A stretch of DNA of 64,000 bases from Immundisolibacter sp. (GCF_014359565.1 NZ_JACIZD010000001.1:620001-684000), one strand, 5' to 3'. Shown: positions 34,390-44,100, counted from the first letter of the stretch. Numbers and translations: made by a program. Notes: generated from the sequence alone by a model not told the origin.

Positions 34390-35460
34390 ATGTTCGGCCT
34401 ATTCAAACGCCAGCCCAAGGAACCGGGCATCGTCCGTATCGAGCCGCTGGGTATCGAGCTGCCCGTGCCCGGCAACCAGAGCGTGTTGCAGGCGGCGCTG
34501 GAGGCCGGCGTCGATTTCCCGCACAGCTGCAAGGTCGGCACCTGCATGGCCTGCCGCAGCCGTCTGCGGGAGGGCAAGGTCAAGGCCATCCGCGATTTCT
34601 CTTATGTGCTCAGCGCCGAGGAGCTCAAGGCCGGCTATATCCTCGCCTGCCAGGCCAAGGTGGCGCCCGGCGAGCGGATCGTGCTGGAGGTCGACATCGA
34701 CAGCCAGCGCCCGCACCACCCGCAAATCACCACCCAGGGCCGCATCGCTGCGCAGCTGCCGCTGACGCGCGACATCGTCGAGGTACGTGTCGCACTGGAC
34801 CAGCCCCTGGCCTACACGGCCGGGCAGTACGCGGCCCTGCGCCCGGCCCACATCGCGCGGGCGCGCGAGTATTCCTTTGCCGCCTCACCCACCGCGGGCG
34901 GAGACCGGGAGCTGAGCTTTTTCATCCGCCTGACGCCCGGCGGGCAGTTCACCGGCTGGCTGTTTGAGCAATCCCGCGTTGGCGAGACCCTGGAGATCAC
35001 CGGCCCCGGCGGGGATTTCTGGCTGCGCGCTGCGGATGCGCCGCTGGTGTTCGTGGCCGGTGGCAGCGGCCTGGCGCCGGTGCTGTCGGTGCTGGAGGCG
35101 GCCGCCAATGCGGGGGTCGCGCGCGATGCGGTGTTCCTGTTCGGCGCCCGCACGCAGGCCGATCTGTACAAGCTGGACGCGATCGAGGCCATAGCCGCGC
35201 GCTGGGCCGGCAGCTTCCGTTTTGTACCCGTGTTGTCGCACGAGCCGCCCGACACTGGCTGGGCCGGCGCCCGGGGCCTGGTGACCGAATTCCTGGCCGC
35301 GCCCCAGGTGCCGGACCTGGCCAGCCGCCATGCCTACCTGTGTGGCCCGCCGCCGATGATCGATGCGGCGCTGGCGGTGCTGGCGGCCGCCGGCGTTGCC
35401 GATGAGCACGTGCATTACGACAAGTTTCTGGATTCCAGCAGCCTCGCTTTGAAGGCTTGA
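34390..35460 (+). CDS. BenC/XylZ-type ferredoxin-NAD reductase
   Basis: A 356-residue electron-transfer protein with an N-terminal plant-type 2Fe-2S domain (CKVGTCMACRS, with a further Cys in LACQAK), an FAD domain with REYSFA and a C-terminal NAD domain (GGSGLAPVLSVLE, YLCGPPPMID). This order is that of BenC and XylZ and also of XylA, the xylene monooxygenase reductase. It follows the BenB-like gene by 112 bp. As the only reductase seen in the window, it may feed both BenA-type oxygenases and perhaps the AlkB/XylM-type hydroxylases. Confidence 0.86.
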   Translation: MFGLFKRQPKEPGIVRIEPLGIELPVPGNQSVLQAALEAGVDFPHSCKVGTCMACRSRLREGKVKAIRDFSYVLSAEELKAGYILACQAKVAPGERIVLEVDIDSQRPHHPQITTQGRIAAQLPLTRDIVEVRVALDQPLAYTAGQYAALRPAHIARAREYSFAASPTAGGDRELSFFIRLTPGGQFTGWLFEQSRVGETLEITGPGGDFWLRAADAPLVFVAGGSGLAPVLSVLEAAANAGVARDAVFLFGARTQADLYKLDAIEAIAARWAGSFRFVPVLSHEPPDTGWAGARGLVTEFLAAPQVPDLASRHAYLCGPPPMIDAALAVLAAAGVADEHVHYDKFLDSSSLALKA

Positions 35461-35463
35461 ATC

Positions 35464-35485
35464 CGCCCGTCCCAGCGGACGGGCG
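35464..35485. terminator. hairpin between convergent genes
   Basis: CGCCCGTCC and its perfect complement GGACGGGCG surround the four-base loop CAGC, starting four bases after the reductase stop codon. It is near the end of the convergent SDR gene as well. No strong T-run follows on either strand, so efficiency is uncertain. Confidence 0.6.
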
Positions 35486-35507
35486 CTGCGGGATGGTTTG
35501 TCCCCGC

Positions 35508-36269
35508 CTAGCGCGCGGACATGCCCCCGTCCACGGTGTAGGTGCCGCCGGTGCAATAGCCGCTCTCATCGCTGGCCAGGAACAGCATCAGATCGGCCAC
35601 CTCCTGCGGCGTGCCGTAGCGCTGCATGGGGATGCGCTGGGTGATGGCGGCCTTGGCGGCGTCCGGCTGCCCGGGCAGGAAGCCGGTTTCGAGCGAGCGC
35701 ATCATGCGCGTCTCGATCGGTGCCGGATTCACCGTGTTGACGCGGATGTTCAGCGGTGCGCACTCGGCCGCCGCGGTGCGCATCAGGCCTACCACCGCGT
35801 GTTTGCTGGCGCAGTAGGCCGACATGTTTTCCGCCCCGCTGAGGCCGGCCACGGATGAGGTGATGACGATGCTGCCGCCGCCGCGCCGGGCGATGGCCGG
35901 GATGCAGTATTTGAGGCCCAGCCACACGCCGCGCACGTTGACGGCCATCACCCGATCGAAGGTGGCGATGTCGTAGTCGGTGATGGGCCGCACTTCGCCT
36001 TCGATGCCGGCGTTCAGAACCGCGATGTCGAGGCCTCCGAAGCGCTGTACGGCGGCCTGAACGCAGGCGGCCATCTGCTCGGGCTGCGACACGTCGGCGA
36101 CGCAGTAGCCCATCTGCGCGTTGCCATCGGCAACCGCCTGCAGGGCGGCTTCGTCCCGGTCCACCAGCAGCACCCGAGCGCCCTGGGCGACGAAGCGGCG
36201 CGCGGCGGCCGCGCCTATGCCACCGCTGGCCCCGGTGATAATGGCAACCTTGTTCGTGAGTCGATTCAT
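35508..36269 (-). CDS. short-chain dehydrogenase/reductase
   Basis: A 253-residue classical SDR: TGASGGIG for the dinucleotide, NAGIEG, catalytic Ser in SSVAG and YCASK as the Tyr-Lys pair. The Asp following the second beta strand (VDRDEAAL) favours NAD over NADP. It may oxidise a cis-dihydrodiol or an alcohol of the pathway, but it lacks features specific to BenD or NahB groups. A divergent nitroreductase gene begins 100 bp away. Annotated only by family. Confidence 0.8.
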   Translation of the reverse strand: MNRLTNKVAIITGASGGIGAAAARRFVAQGARVLLVDRDEAALQAVADGNAQMGYCVADVSQPEQMAACVQAAVQRFGGLDIAVLNAGIEGEVRPITDYDIATFDRVMAVNVRGVWLGLKYCIPAIARRGGGSIVITSSVAGLSGAENMSAYCASKHAVVGLMRTAAAECAPLNIRVNTVNPAPIETRMMRSLETGFLPGQPDAAKAAITQRIPMQRYGTPQEVADLMLFLASDESGYCTGGTYTVDGGMSAR

Positions 36270-36369
36270 CGGCAGGCCTCCTCGGGCGTGGTCTTATGGT
36301 GAACGTGCAAGGTTTAACGCGGCCGGCGCATGAACCGCAAGCCCGGTGCCTGGCTGGCCAGGGGGGTGA

Positions 36370-37038
36370 GTGTTGGAAATCATCGAAGCCATGCGGGGTC
36401 GCACGTCGGTCCGCGCTTATTTGGACAAGCCCGTTGCCAGGGAAACCCTGGAGCAGGTGCTCGAAGCAGCCCGCTGGGCGCCATCGGGCACCAACACGCA
36501 GCCGTGGCGGGTGCTGGCCGTCAGCGGCGCGGTCCGGCAACGCATCGTCGATGCGCTTCTCGCTCACGTGGCAGGCGGCGGTGCGCCCGGTGCCCACTAC
36601 GACTATTACCCCGAGACCTTCGTGGAACCCTACAAGGGCCGGCGCTGGCGCTGCGGGATGCAGCTCTATGGGGCGTTGGGGATTGGCATCGACGACAAGC
36701 CAGGCCGCCAGCGGGCCATGCTGCGCAATTTCGAATTCTTCGGTGCGCCGCTGGGTTTGTTCTTTTACACCGACCGGGCGATGGCAAAAGGCTCGTGGGT
36801 CGACATGGGCATGTTTCTGCAAAACGTCATGCTCGCCGCGCGCGGCTGCGGGCTTGAAACCTGCCCACAGTTCGCGCTGGCCATGTATCCGGACATCGTC
36901 GCGCAGCACCTCGACGCCCCGCAAAACCACGACCTGGTGTGTGGCATGTCGATCGGCTATGGCGATCCCGACGCGCCGGTCAATCAGTACCGCACCGAGC
37001 GCATGGCGGTTGACGAGTTTCTGACCTGGGCCGAGTAG
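36370..37038 (+). CDS. nitroreductase family protein
   Basis: A 222-residue FMN-dependent nitroreductase-fold protein. The FMN-phosphate motif RTSVRAY near residue 10 and AARWAPSGTNTQPWR near residue 33 are standard. AKGSWVDMGMFLQNVMLAARG follows. It starts at GTG 36370 after a G-rich site and ends six bases before the convergent AlkB/XylM-type gene. Substrates of the family range from nitroaromatics to quinones and enones; reduction of a quinone by-product of aromatic degradation is possible but unproven. Confidence 0.8.
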   Translation: MLEIIEAMRGRTSVRAYLDKPVARETLEQVLEAARWAPSGTNTQPWRVLAVSGAVRQRIVDALLAHVAGGGAPGAHYDYYPETFVEPYKGRRWRCGMQLYGALGIGIDDKPGRQRAMLRNFEFFGAPLGLFFYTDRAMAKGSWVDMGMFLQNVMLAARGCGLETCPQFALAMYPDIVAQHLDAPQNHDLVCGMSIGYGDPDAPVNQYRTERMAVDEFLTWAE

Positions 37039-37044
37039 TGGTTC

Positions 37045-38148
37045 CTACGCACCCGGCGCCGAGTGCAGCCACTGCGGCCAGCCGGCGCGGGCGTTCGCTT
37101 CCATGGCCAGCTCCTGCTCGGCCGGGCTGGCGAAGTGGCGGTCCCAGTTCTCGAGTCGCGGTTTGGCGATGACCCGCTCCCACAGCGGCGGGATGAACGA
37201 CGCCAGAAAACACGCCACGATGCTCGGCATCTGCGGCGCCTGCGTGTACGGACGCAGCAGTTCGTAATGCTTGTCCGGGTCCAGGTGATGCTCCGAGTGG
37301 GTGGAAATCTCGAACGACACCGCCCGGCTGAACGTGTTCAGGTGATTCCACGAGTGGTGCGGCAGCAGTGGCGTGCCCGGCTGGCGCACGATCCCGTAGT
37401 GCTGCGTGTAGTTGAAACCGCCCAGGATCAGAAAACACACCGCCCAGGCGCCGATCAGCCACGGCAGGCCGAGCGGTCCGGCCAGCCACAGAAAAAAGCC
37501 CACCCAGGCGCCGACGCTGAGCAGCGCCCACACCACGCGGCTGCGCCACCACAGCACCGAATGACCGCGCTTGGCCAGGCGTGCCTTCTCGAACCGGTAG
37601 GCCTTGATCGTGCCGTCCACGATCGAGTTCCACACGAAGCGGTACACGGACTGGCCGCGCACCGGGGTGTCGGAATCGTCGGCCGTGCCGACGAACGGGT
37701 GATGCCCGTGCACGTGGTTGAGGTCGTTCATCGGCAGCCCGAACACCGTCAGGTACAGGCTGCAATAGGCGATTTCGAGCGGGTGTTTGCGGTGCATCAG
37801 CTCGTGCGCCGACGGCAGGCCGCCCAGCGCACTCAGGAAGGCAACCGCAATCAGCGCGCCGATCATGTTGAACCAGCCAAGGTCACCGGCGCGGATGTGC
37901 AGTGCAAACAGCACCCACAAGGTCACCATCAGGGGCAGCTGCAGGTACAGCACGCCGTTGTAGAACCACTTGCCGGCGCCCCCGCGCAGGCTGTGATCGG
38001 CCCCGGCCGTGAAATCCAGCAGCGCTAGGCTGACAAATCCCGCCAGGCCCAGCCAGACCCAGGCCCCGCCCAGATACAGGCCCAGTACGCCATTGCACAG
38101 CATGGCGGTGGCTATCAGGTAGCGTGCGTATTCGCCGATCCTTGGCAT
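37045..38148 (-). CDS. AlkB/XylM-type membrane diiron hydroxylase, copy 2
   Basis: A 367-residue membrane hydroxylase resembling copy 1 at 20147. Histidine boxes are AHELMHRKH, NHVHGHHPFVGT, QHYGIV and THSEHH. Several hydrophobic helices (ATAMLCNGVLGLYLGGAWVW, for example) flank them. The NHVHGHH box is closer to true AlkB than that of copy 1, so this copy may take alkyl chains or a different methylarene. It is transcribed away from the aryl-alcohol dehydrogenase gene, with a 211-bp gap between them. AAGGAT precedes the ATG. No electron-transfer genes adjoin it. Confidence 0.82.
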   Translation of the reverse strand: MPRIGEYARYLIATAMLCNGVLGLYLGGAWVWLGLAGFVSLALLDFTAGADHSLRGGAGKWFYNGVLYLQLPLMVTLWVLFALHIRAGDLGWFNMIGALIAVAFLSALGGLPSAHELMHRKHPLEIAYCSLYLTVFGLPMNDLNHVHGHHPFVGTADDSDTPVRGQSVYRFVWNSIVDGTIKAYRFEKARLAKRGHSVLWWRSRVVWALLSVGAWVGFFLWLAGPLGLPWLIGAWAVCFLILGGFNYTQHYGIVRQPGTPLLPHHSWNHLNTFSRAVSFEISTHSEHHLDPDKHYELLRPYTQAPQMPSIVACFLASFIPPLWERVIAKPRLENWDRHFASPAEQELAMEANARAGWPQWLHSAPGA

Positions 38149-38178
38149 GAATATTTATCCTTGGCAGAGGTGGGTTGT

Positions 38179-38190
38179 CCGATCAATCGG
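38179..38190. promoter_or_regulatory. palindromic operator-like site upstream of hydroxylase copy 2
   Basis: CCGAT and ATCGG are perfect complements separated by CA, 31 bp from the hydroxylase start in a divergent gap. A related sequence, CCGATCGGCCGGTAA, lies at 27226 ahead of the ligAB-led operon. Both could be sites for a TetR-like repressor encoded elsewhere; no such gene is in the window. Confidence 0.3.
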
Positions 38191-38259
38191 TCAGTAACCA
38201 GGCGGCGCCGCCTGTCAAGGGCGATTGAGAAAAAGTTCGCATTTTTCTGCGCCGCTTAA

Positions 38260-38288
38260 TTGCCACACGTGTTTTTTGTGCGTATGGT
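38260..38288 (+). promoter_or_regulatory. sigma-70-like promoter for the aryl-alcohol dehydrogenase
   Basis: TTGCCA at 38260-38265 and TATGGT at 38283-38288 are separated by 17 bases, a good sigma-70 match in a high-GC genome. The predicted start of transcription is about 65 bp before the alcohol dehydrogenase ATG. A small palindrome (GAAAAAGTTCGCATTTTTC) lies about 15 bp upstream and could bind a regulator. Confidence 0.5.
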
Positions 38289-38359
38289 AGCGCCCGCGCC
38301 GTTCCCGGACACACGTTCGGGAACGCTAGGGAAAGGCCATGGCAGAAGGAGAAGCCTGA

Positions 38360-39460
38360 ATGCAAACGCGTGCCGCCGTCATTCGCGAACCCAAGGGGCA
38401 GTTCACCGTCGAGACCGTCGACCTGACGGAACCGGCCGACGACCAGATTCTGGTCCGCGTCGTCGCCGCTGGCATGTGCCACACGGACCTGTCGATCCGC
38501 GACCAGCTGTATCCGGCCCCACTGCCAATGGTGCTCGGTCACGAGGGCGCTGGCGTGGTCGAGAAGGTCGGCCGCAACGTGCGCAAGGTGGTGCCTGGCG
38601 ATCACGTGGTGCTCACCTTCTACAGCTGCGGCCTGTGCGCCAACTGCCTGGCTGGCCAGCCGCTGTCCTGCCTGAATGCCTTTGGCCTGAACTTCGGTGG
38701 CCGTACGCCGGACGGCCAGTGCACCATCCACAGTCACGGCCAGGAAATCGGCTGCAGCTTTTTCGGTCAGTCGTCCTTTGCCGGCTACGCCCTGTCGTAT
38801 GAGCGCAACACCATCAAGGTGCCCAAGGACGTGCCGCTGGATATCCTGGGGCCGCTGGGGTGTGGCATCCAGACCGGTGCCGGCTCGGTGCTGAATGCGC
38901 TCGATCCGCCCGCCGGCAGCACCATTGCCATCTTCGGCGCCGGCGCCGTGGGTCTGAGCGCGGTGATGGGCGCCGTGGTCGCCAACTGCACCACCATCAT
39001 CTGCGTCGACATCAAGGAAAACCGCTTGGCGCTGGCCAGGGAGCTGGGCGCCACGCACGTCATCAACGGCGCGCAGTGCAACCCGGTCGAGGAAATCCAG
39101 AAGATCACCGGCGGCCTGGGCGTGCCGTACATGCTGGAAACGACCGGCAACCCGAAGGTCCTGGAAGGCGCCGTGTTCAGTCTGGGGATGGGTGGTGTTG
39201 GCGGCATCGTCGGCGCCCCGGCCATGGGCACCACGGTCAGCGTGGACGTGAACTTCATGCTGTTCAACCGGACTCTGCGCGGCATCATCGAGGGCGACAG
39301 CAACTCGGACGTGTTCATCCCGCGCCTGATCGAGCTGTACAAGCAGGGGCGGTTCCCGTTCGACAAGCTGATCAAGTTCTATAGCCTGGATCAGATCAAC
39401 CAGGCGGCGGCGGACTCCGAGGCCGGCGGCACGCTCAAGCCCGTCCTGCGCATGGCCTGA
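38360..39460 (+). CDS. zinc-dependent aryl-alcohol dehydrogenase (XylB type)
   Basis: A 366-residue medium-chain alcohol dehydrogenase. The catalytic zinc ligands are in GMCHTD, GHEGAG and LGCGIQTG; the structural zinc cysteines are in [18 protein letters not shown] binds at GAGAVGLS. The length and motifs suit benzyl-alcohol dehydrogenases such as XylB. Placed divergently from the AlkB/XylM-type hydroxylase, it would oxidise the aromatic alcohol that enzyme makes. A candidate promoter lies 70 bp upstream. Confidence 0.88.
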   Translation: MQTRAAVIREPKGQFTVETVDLTEPADDQILVRVVAAGMCHTDLSIRDQLYPAPLPMVLGHEGAGVVEKVGRNVRKVVPGDHVVLTFYSCGLCANCLAGQPLSCLNAFGLNFGGRTPDGQCTIHSHGQEIGCSFFGQSSFAGYALSYERNTIKVPKDVPLDILGPLGCGIQTGAGSVLNALDPPAGSTIAIFGAGAVGLSAVMGAVVANCTTIICVDIKENRLALARELGATHVINGAQCNPVEEIQKITGGLGVPYMLETTGNPKVLEGAVFSLGMGGVGGIVGAPAMGTTVSVDVNFMLFNRTLRGIIEGDSNSDVFIPRLIELYKQGRFPFDKLIKFYSLDQINQAAADSEAGGTLKPVLRMA

Positions 39461-39598
39461 ACGCAACAACAGTTTTAGGGCGTCTGTAGCCGCAGACGCG
39501 GGGAAGTCCCCTGCACTGACGGGGGGACATCAAGGGGGAGAGGGGCGTCGCCGATGGCGATTGCCGTGACTCGGTCACTCGGGAGGGATATACCCAAG

Positions 39599-41533
39599 AT
39601 GCAAACGCAAACTGTGAAGTCGGTTCGTGCGGCGCTGCCGGCCGGTGTGGTGGCCCTGCTGGGGTCGGCGATCCTGGCGCCGGGTAAGGCGGTCGCGGTG
39701 GAGTTCGAGTACTCCGGCTACATCCGCGAGCACCTGTCGGTCAACCTGCAGGACAACGACCAGTTCGAGCCCAAGGGCTCACCGGGCGGCAATCCGGCGA
39801 CGTTCATCGGCGACGAGTTCGGTGGCCAGGGCGAGTTCTCGATGATCCGCCACAGCGGCAAGCTGGAAGCCTCGGCCGATTTCGGCCCGTTCCAGATTGC
39901 CGGCGTCGGACGCATTGCGCGCGAGACCCGCACCAGCTACGAGCGTGGTCTGCAGAATTCGTCGAAGGCCATTCCCGCGTACGTGACCACCGGGGCCTTT
40001 GGGTATGGCGCGCTCGCCGCGCCACCAGCGTTCGGCGGTTTTGGTGTGACCACGAATGCTAACGGTGGCCCCCTCATGCCGGGTGACGCAGTGTTCGCCA
40101 ATGCCGGGCTGTTCGGCTACGGCGGCGGCACCACCGATGACCTGTTGCTGGACGACTACGACTCGACCGAACTGCGCGAGCTGTACGTCACGTTCGACAT
40201 CACCGATCGCATGCACTTCAAGCTCGGCAAGCAGCAGGTGGTGTGGGGCGAGACCGATTTCTTCCGGGCCATGGACATCATCCACGGCTACGACCTGCGC
40301 TGGCGCTCGTTCCTGGAGCTCGAGAACGAGGAACTGCGCAAGCCGCTGAACCTGGCCAACGTCACCATCGATGTGCCGGAGCTGGCCGGTGCGCTGCAGC
40401 TGATCTACCGTCCGGGCTGGGATGGCGCCGACGACGTGGGCGACGACGGTCCCATCAACGGTGGCCGCTGGGCACCCGCGCCCTGGGCGGGCGCCGGTGT
40501 GACCAGCTCGCTGATCGGGCCGGTCAACCGCCACCACAAGTATGGCGACGAGGACGACGCCAACTACGGTTTTCGCTGGTCGGGCACCTTCAAGCAGGTG
40601 GGCTATTCGTTCGCCTACTACCGCGGCATCAGCAGCGAAGGCGTGACCACCTACAACCCGATCCTGAGCCCGGGCGGCAGCAACTGGCTGTGGGATCCCA
40701 AGGACAACGGGATTGGCCCCAATCAGCGCCTGGTGGAGCTGCTGTCGCCAAAGGTCGAGACCTACGGCTTCACCTTCAACGCCTACTCCGGCGCGCTGGA
40801 TTCGGTGCTGCGCGGCGAGTTGGCCTTCACGCCCAACAAGCCCTACAACACCGGTACCCGTACCTACCTCGACCTGCTCGGTGCTTTTCAGGGGATGGGG
40901 ACGTTGCCGCCGGCTGGAACACCCACACCAAGTGGGCCGATGCCGCCGTTGAAGGGCATTCTGAACGATCCGAACGATCCGGGCTCCGCCTATTCCGTGG
41001 GCAACCTGTTCACGGCCGACGGCACCCCGGTCGGGCTGGCCCTGGACGTGCCCGGCCTGGGTCCGGTGATCGAGAAGGACACCCTCAAGATCATGCTCGG
41101 CGCGGACAAGAACCTGAACTGGACCATGAACACGCTGGGCACCTCGCGGCCGGCGTTCTGGACCATGCAGCTGTTCGACACCTGGGTGTTGAACTTCGAT
41201 CGGGACGACGACATCGTCGAGAACTTCGGGTTCGGCGCCTCGCGGCGTGAGCACCAGACGATACTGACCAATGCCTTCTCGTTCCCGTACAAGTACGACA
41301 CGGTGACGCCGGGCATCGCGCTGGGTGTGGACCTGGGCAGTTTCGACTCGTTCCTGATCCCGTCGCTGGATCTGCAGTACGGCGACCACTGGCGGGTGCG
41401 TTTCGAGGCCGACCTGTTCTTCCCGACCCATGTCGAGAAGACCAACCTGGGCATGACGGACACCAAGACCCGTACGCTCGGCACCCTGCACAACCGCGAC
41501 CAGTTCGTGGCGCGTATCACGTACCAGTTCTGA
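39599..41533 (+). CDS. DUF1302 family outer-membrane protein
   Basis: A 644-residue protein recognised as DUF1302 by KLGKQQVVWGETDFFRAMDI and the Tyr/Phe-rich C-terminus ending in ARITYQF, which is typical of beta-barrel outer-membrane proteins. ATG at 39599 gives a signal peptide cleaved after AVAVEF and has GGGAGG upstream; an earlier in-frame start at 39554 is less likely. DUF1302 and DUF1329 genes commonly travel together with MMPL transporters in degraders of hydrophobic compounds. It may admit or export such compounds. A 7-bp hairpin (39480-39499) lies in the upstream 138-bp gap. Confidence 0.82.
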   Translation: MQTQTVKSVRAALPAGVVALLGSAILAPGKAVAVEFEYSGYIREHLSVNLQDNDQFEPKGSPGGNPATFIGDEFGGQGEFSMIRHSGKLEASADFGPFQIAGVGRIARETRTSYERGLQNSSKAIPAYVTTGAFGYGALAAPPAFGGFGVTTNANGGPLMPGDAVFANAGLFGYGGGTTDDLLLDDYDSTELRELYVTFDITDRMHFKLGKQQVVWGETDFFRAMDIIHGYDLRWRSFLELENEELRKPLNLANVTIDVPELAGALQLIYRPGWDGADDVGDDGPINGGRWAPAPWAGAGVTSSLIGPVNRHHKYGDEDDANYGFRWSGTFKQVGYSFAYYRGISSEGVTTYNPILSPGGSNWLWDPKDNGIGPNQRLVELLSPKVETYGFTFNAYSGALDSVLRGELAFTPNKPYNTGTRTYLDLLGAFQGMGTLPPAGTPTPSGPMPPLKGILNDPNDPGSAYSVGNLFTADGTPVGLALDVPGLGPVIEKDTLKIMLGADKNLNWTMNTLGTSRPAFWTMQLFDTWVLNFDRDDDIVENFGFGASRREHQTILTNAFSFPYKYDTVTPGIALGVDLGSFDSFLIPSLDLQYGDHWRVRFEADLFFPTHVEKTNLGMTDTKTRTLGTLHNRDQFVARITYQF

Positions 41534-41629
41534 AGAAAACTGGGCGACGCGCCTGCAACCAACCCCTCCGGCTTTCGGCATCTGGCCGGTAGCCGGCGGG
41601 GCATATTTAACGAAGTGAGGAGTTACAGG

Positions 41630-42898
41630 ATGTTCAAGACAGATTTTGTCCGCCTCCTGGCGGCGAGTGGCATGACCGCTGGGTTGATGCTGACCGGGCC
41701 AGCTATAGCCGAGGAAGTGGCCGACGGCACGCTGCTCAGCGCGGCCACCATCGACAGCCTGCTGGACAAGACCTTGGATGGTCAGCCCATTCGCAGCGTG
41801 CTGGTGGGTGAGCAGGAAAAAATGATCCGCCAGTACGGCTGGCAGATGAACCTGGTCAAGGCCAAGCCCGTCAACGTCACCTCGGGCCTGCTGGAGCTGA
41901 CGGAAAAGCACAAGGGTGAAGCCAGCCTGGATGCCAGCAAGCGCCTGGTCAACCACACCGCCGGTGTGCCGTTTCCGGAGCTCGATCCAGCGGACCCGGA
42001 TGCCGGTTACAAACTGACCTACAACATTCTGCGCGTCGGCTGGCTGGGCGATGCCCTGAACCTGCAGCCGCTGACGTTTCTGATCATCGACGGCAAGAAG
42101 GGTCTGGAAAAGGAGCAGGGCTGGGTGTACCGGCGCTTCCTGATGTCCGGCCGCTTGAGCGAGCCGCATGCATTGGACCCGAACATCGCCAAGTACGAAG
42201 CCCTGGTCAATGTGTATCCCAACGACACCCGCGGCCTAGGCCTGCTGACCGTGAACTACACCGATGGACGCTTGCCCGACGTGTATGCCTACGTGAAAAG
42301 CCTGCGCCGCGTGCGCCGGCTCTCGTCGGGGGCGTGGGCCGACCCGGTGCAAGGCACCGACCTGCTGTTTGACGATACGTTCGGCTTGAACCTGGACCCG
42401 ACTTGGTACGAGAGCTGGAAGCTCATCGGCAAGCGCCAGGGTTTGGGTGTGGACCATTCGGTCCTGCCCTCGCTGGACGAAAAGGCCTCCGGCAAGGCGA
42501 AGTACCCGTTCATGAATCTGGCTGAAGCGCCGTACTGGAATTTCCAGCCGGACAACTACGAGGTCAAGGACGTCTACGAACTGGAAGGTAAACCCAAGAG
42601 CAACCATCTGGTCAGCCGCCGGCACATGTTCGTCGGTGCCACGCTGGGCGCACCCAAGTTCTACTGGCAGGATCACTACGACCGCAAGGGTGAACACTGG
42701 CACACCGAGTTCGTTGGCTACAAGGACGTCAAGTGGGATGATGGCCGCACAGGTCCGACCGTGACCGGCGTACTGCTGGTCGATGTCCAGCGTCTGCATG
42801 CCACGGCGTTTGGGTACTCGGCGGCATTCCACCATAATCCTCCGGACGCCAAGGCTGCCGATTACACACCGGAAGCTCTGCCGCGTATGCTTGAATAG
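41630..42898 (+). CDS. DUF1329 family exported protein
   Basis: A 422-residue protein of the DUF1329 family, starting at ATG 41630 with GTGAGGAG upstream. A signal peptide ends near AIAEE. Later parts (SLRRVRRLSSGAWADPVQGTD, LVSRRHMFV) suit the LolA/LolB-like outer-membrane lipid-carrier-related fold assigned to this family. It follows the DUF1302 gene by about 96 bp and is closed by a strong terminator. Its job is probably to shuttle hydrophobic molecules across the periplasm with the DUF1302 barrel; this is inference from gene association. Confidence 0.82.
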   Translation: MFKTDFVRLLAASGMTAGLMLTGPAIAEEVADGTLLSAATIDSLLDKTLDGQPIRSVLVGEQEKMIRQYGWQMNLVKAKPVNVTSGLLELTEKHKGEASLDASKRLVNHTAGVPFPELDPADPDAGYKLTYNILRVGWLGDALNLQPLTFLIIDGKKGLEKEQGWVYRRFLMSGRLSEPHALDPNIAKYEALVNVYPNDTRGLGLLTVNYTDGRLPDVYAYVKSLRRVRRLSSGAWADPVQGTDLLFDDTFGLNLDPTWYESWKLIGKRQGLGVDHSVLPSLDEKASGKAKYPFMNLAEAPYWNFQPDNYEVKDVYELEGKPKSNHLVSRRHMFVGATLGAPKFYWQDHYDRKGEHWHTEFVGYKDVKWDDGRTGPTVTGVLLVDVQRLHATAFGYSAAFHHNPPDAKAADYTPEALPRMLE

Positions 42899-42945
42899 TG
42901 CGATCAGCGGGGTTGGTTAGGCCGACCCCGCCGTTTCTGGTAACG

Positions 42946-42973
42946 CCGCCGCAGTCTTGCGGCGGTTTTTTTT
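42946..42973 (+). terminator. rho-independent terminator after DUF1329
   Basis: CCGCCGCA and TGCGGCGG form a perfect 8-bp stem with a four-base loop, followed directly by eight T. A second GC-rich hairpin (CGGGGT and ACCCCG) lies 20 bp earlier. It ends the DUF1302-DUF1329 transcript. Confidence 0.92.
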
Positions 42974-43040
42974 CGCGGTACCAAGGCCGAGGCGGCTGGT
43001 GCCACAAATGACCCGGATTCTTCAGACGAGGCCTTAGGAC

Positions 43041-44045
43041 ATGGCGCAGCAGTCGATGACGTCGAGAATGTGGGCGATCTTGTCGCCCGTACTGGTGGTG
43101 GTAGCGCTGACTGCCTTGTCTCGGGTGCGGCTCGAAGTGCCGCGAGTGATTATTGAGCCGCCCGTGATCGAGACCCGGGACAGGTTCATGTCGGTGGCGG
43201 TGGTCGGCGACGTGTTCTGGGCCGTCGGGAAGGACGGCAAGATCATCCGCAGCGAGGATGCCGGCAAGACCTGGGTGCGCCAGACCACCGGCTTGCACAC
43301 GAATTTTCAGTCCATTGCCGCCTGGGACGATCAAAAGGCGGTAGTGGTCGCCAATGAGGGCAAGGGCCTGGTGACGGCGGACGGCGGGCAGACCTGGCAG
43401 GCAATCACGCTGCCGGTGTCGGAGATGGGCAGCGGCAAGGTCCTGCGTGTGCGTCTGGACCCACAGGGGCGAGCCTGGGCCGTGTCCGAAATCAACGTCA
43501 TCATGCGCTCGGCCGATTTCGGCAAGACCTGGGAGCGCTTGACGCAGGTCGACGACGACGTGGCCTGGAACGACATCGCCTTCACGGGCGAGGGGACCGC
43601 GTGCGTGGTGGGCGAGTTCGGTCGCCTGGCGTGCAGCGCCGATGATGGCGTGACCTGGGAGCCGCGCCCGACCAATGTGGAACCCAGCCTGATGTCGATC
43701 GTGTTTCGCGACTCGCAGCACGGGCTGGCGGTGGGTCTCAGCGGCATCGTCCTGGCCACGGATGATGGCGGAGCGAACTGGCGTCAGGTCCAGGTGGCGG
43801 CTCTGGAGCGGCATTTGTTTGACGTGATCTGGACCGGCGCTCGCTGGGTCGCTGTCGGCGACAAGGGCGTCCTGCTGACCGGCGACGCCGACACGGCGCA
43901 CTGGGAAATCGGCCGCGTCAACCCGGCCGATTTCGCGTGGCACATTGCACTGGCGCGCCACGGTGAAGGCTTCGTGACGGTCGGCCTCAACGTCGGGCGT
44001 TGGGAGGCCGGCCAGTGGGAGCTGTTTGGCCCGCGCCTTCGCTAG
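43041..44045 (+). CDS. YCF48/BNR-repeat exported beta-propeller protein
   Basis: A 334-residue protein with an N-terminal hydrophobic helix (WAILSPVLVVVALTALS) and repeated blades of the type SEDAGKTWVRQT, TADGGQTWQAI, SADFGKTWERL, SADDGVTWEPR and TDDGGANWRQV. These are sialidase-like BNR/YCF48 repeats, a beta-propeller often involved in assembly or scaffolding. It lies 55 bp before the MMPL transporter gene, its usual neighbour in this module, and probably works with it on the periplasmic side. Confidence 0.85.
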   Translation: MAQQSMTSRMWAILSPVLVVVALTALSRVRLEVPRVIIEPPVIETRDRFMSVAVVGDVFWAVGKDGKIIRSEDAGKTWVRQTTGLHTNFQSIAAWDDQKAVVVANEGKGLVTADGGQTWQAITLPVSEMGSGKVLRVRLDPQGRAWAVSEINVIMRSADFGKTWERLTQVDDDVAWNDIAFTGEGTACVVGEFGRLACSADDGVTWEPRPTNVEPSLMSIVFRDSQHGLAVGLSGIVLATDDGGANWRQVQVAALERHLFDVIWTGARWVAVGDKGVLLTGDADTAHWEIGRVNPADFAWHIALARHGEGFVTVGLNVGRWEAGQWELFGPRLR

Positions 44046-44100
44046 CGCCTGAGCGCTCAGTCTTGCAGCAGCACGCAGTCATCAAGCAGGGAATCAGGTA

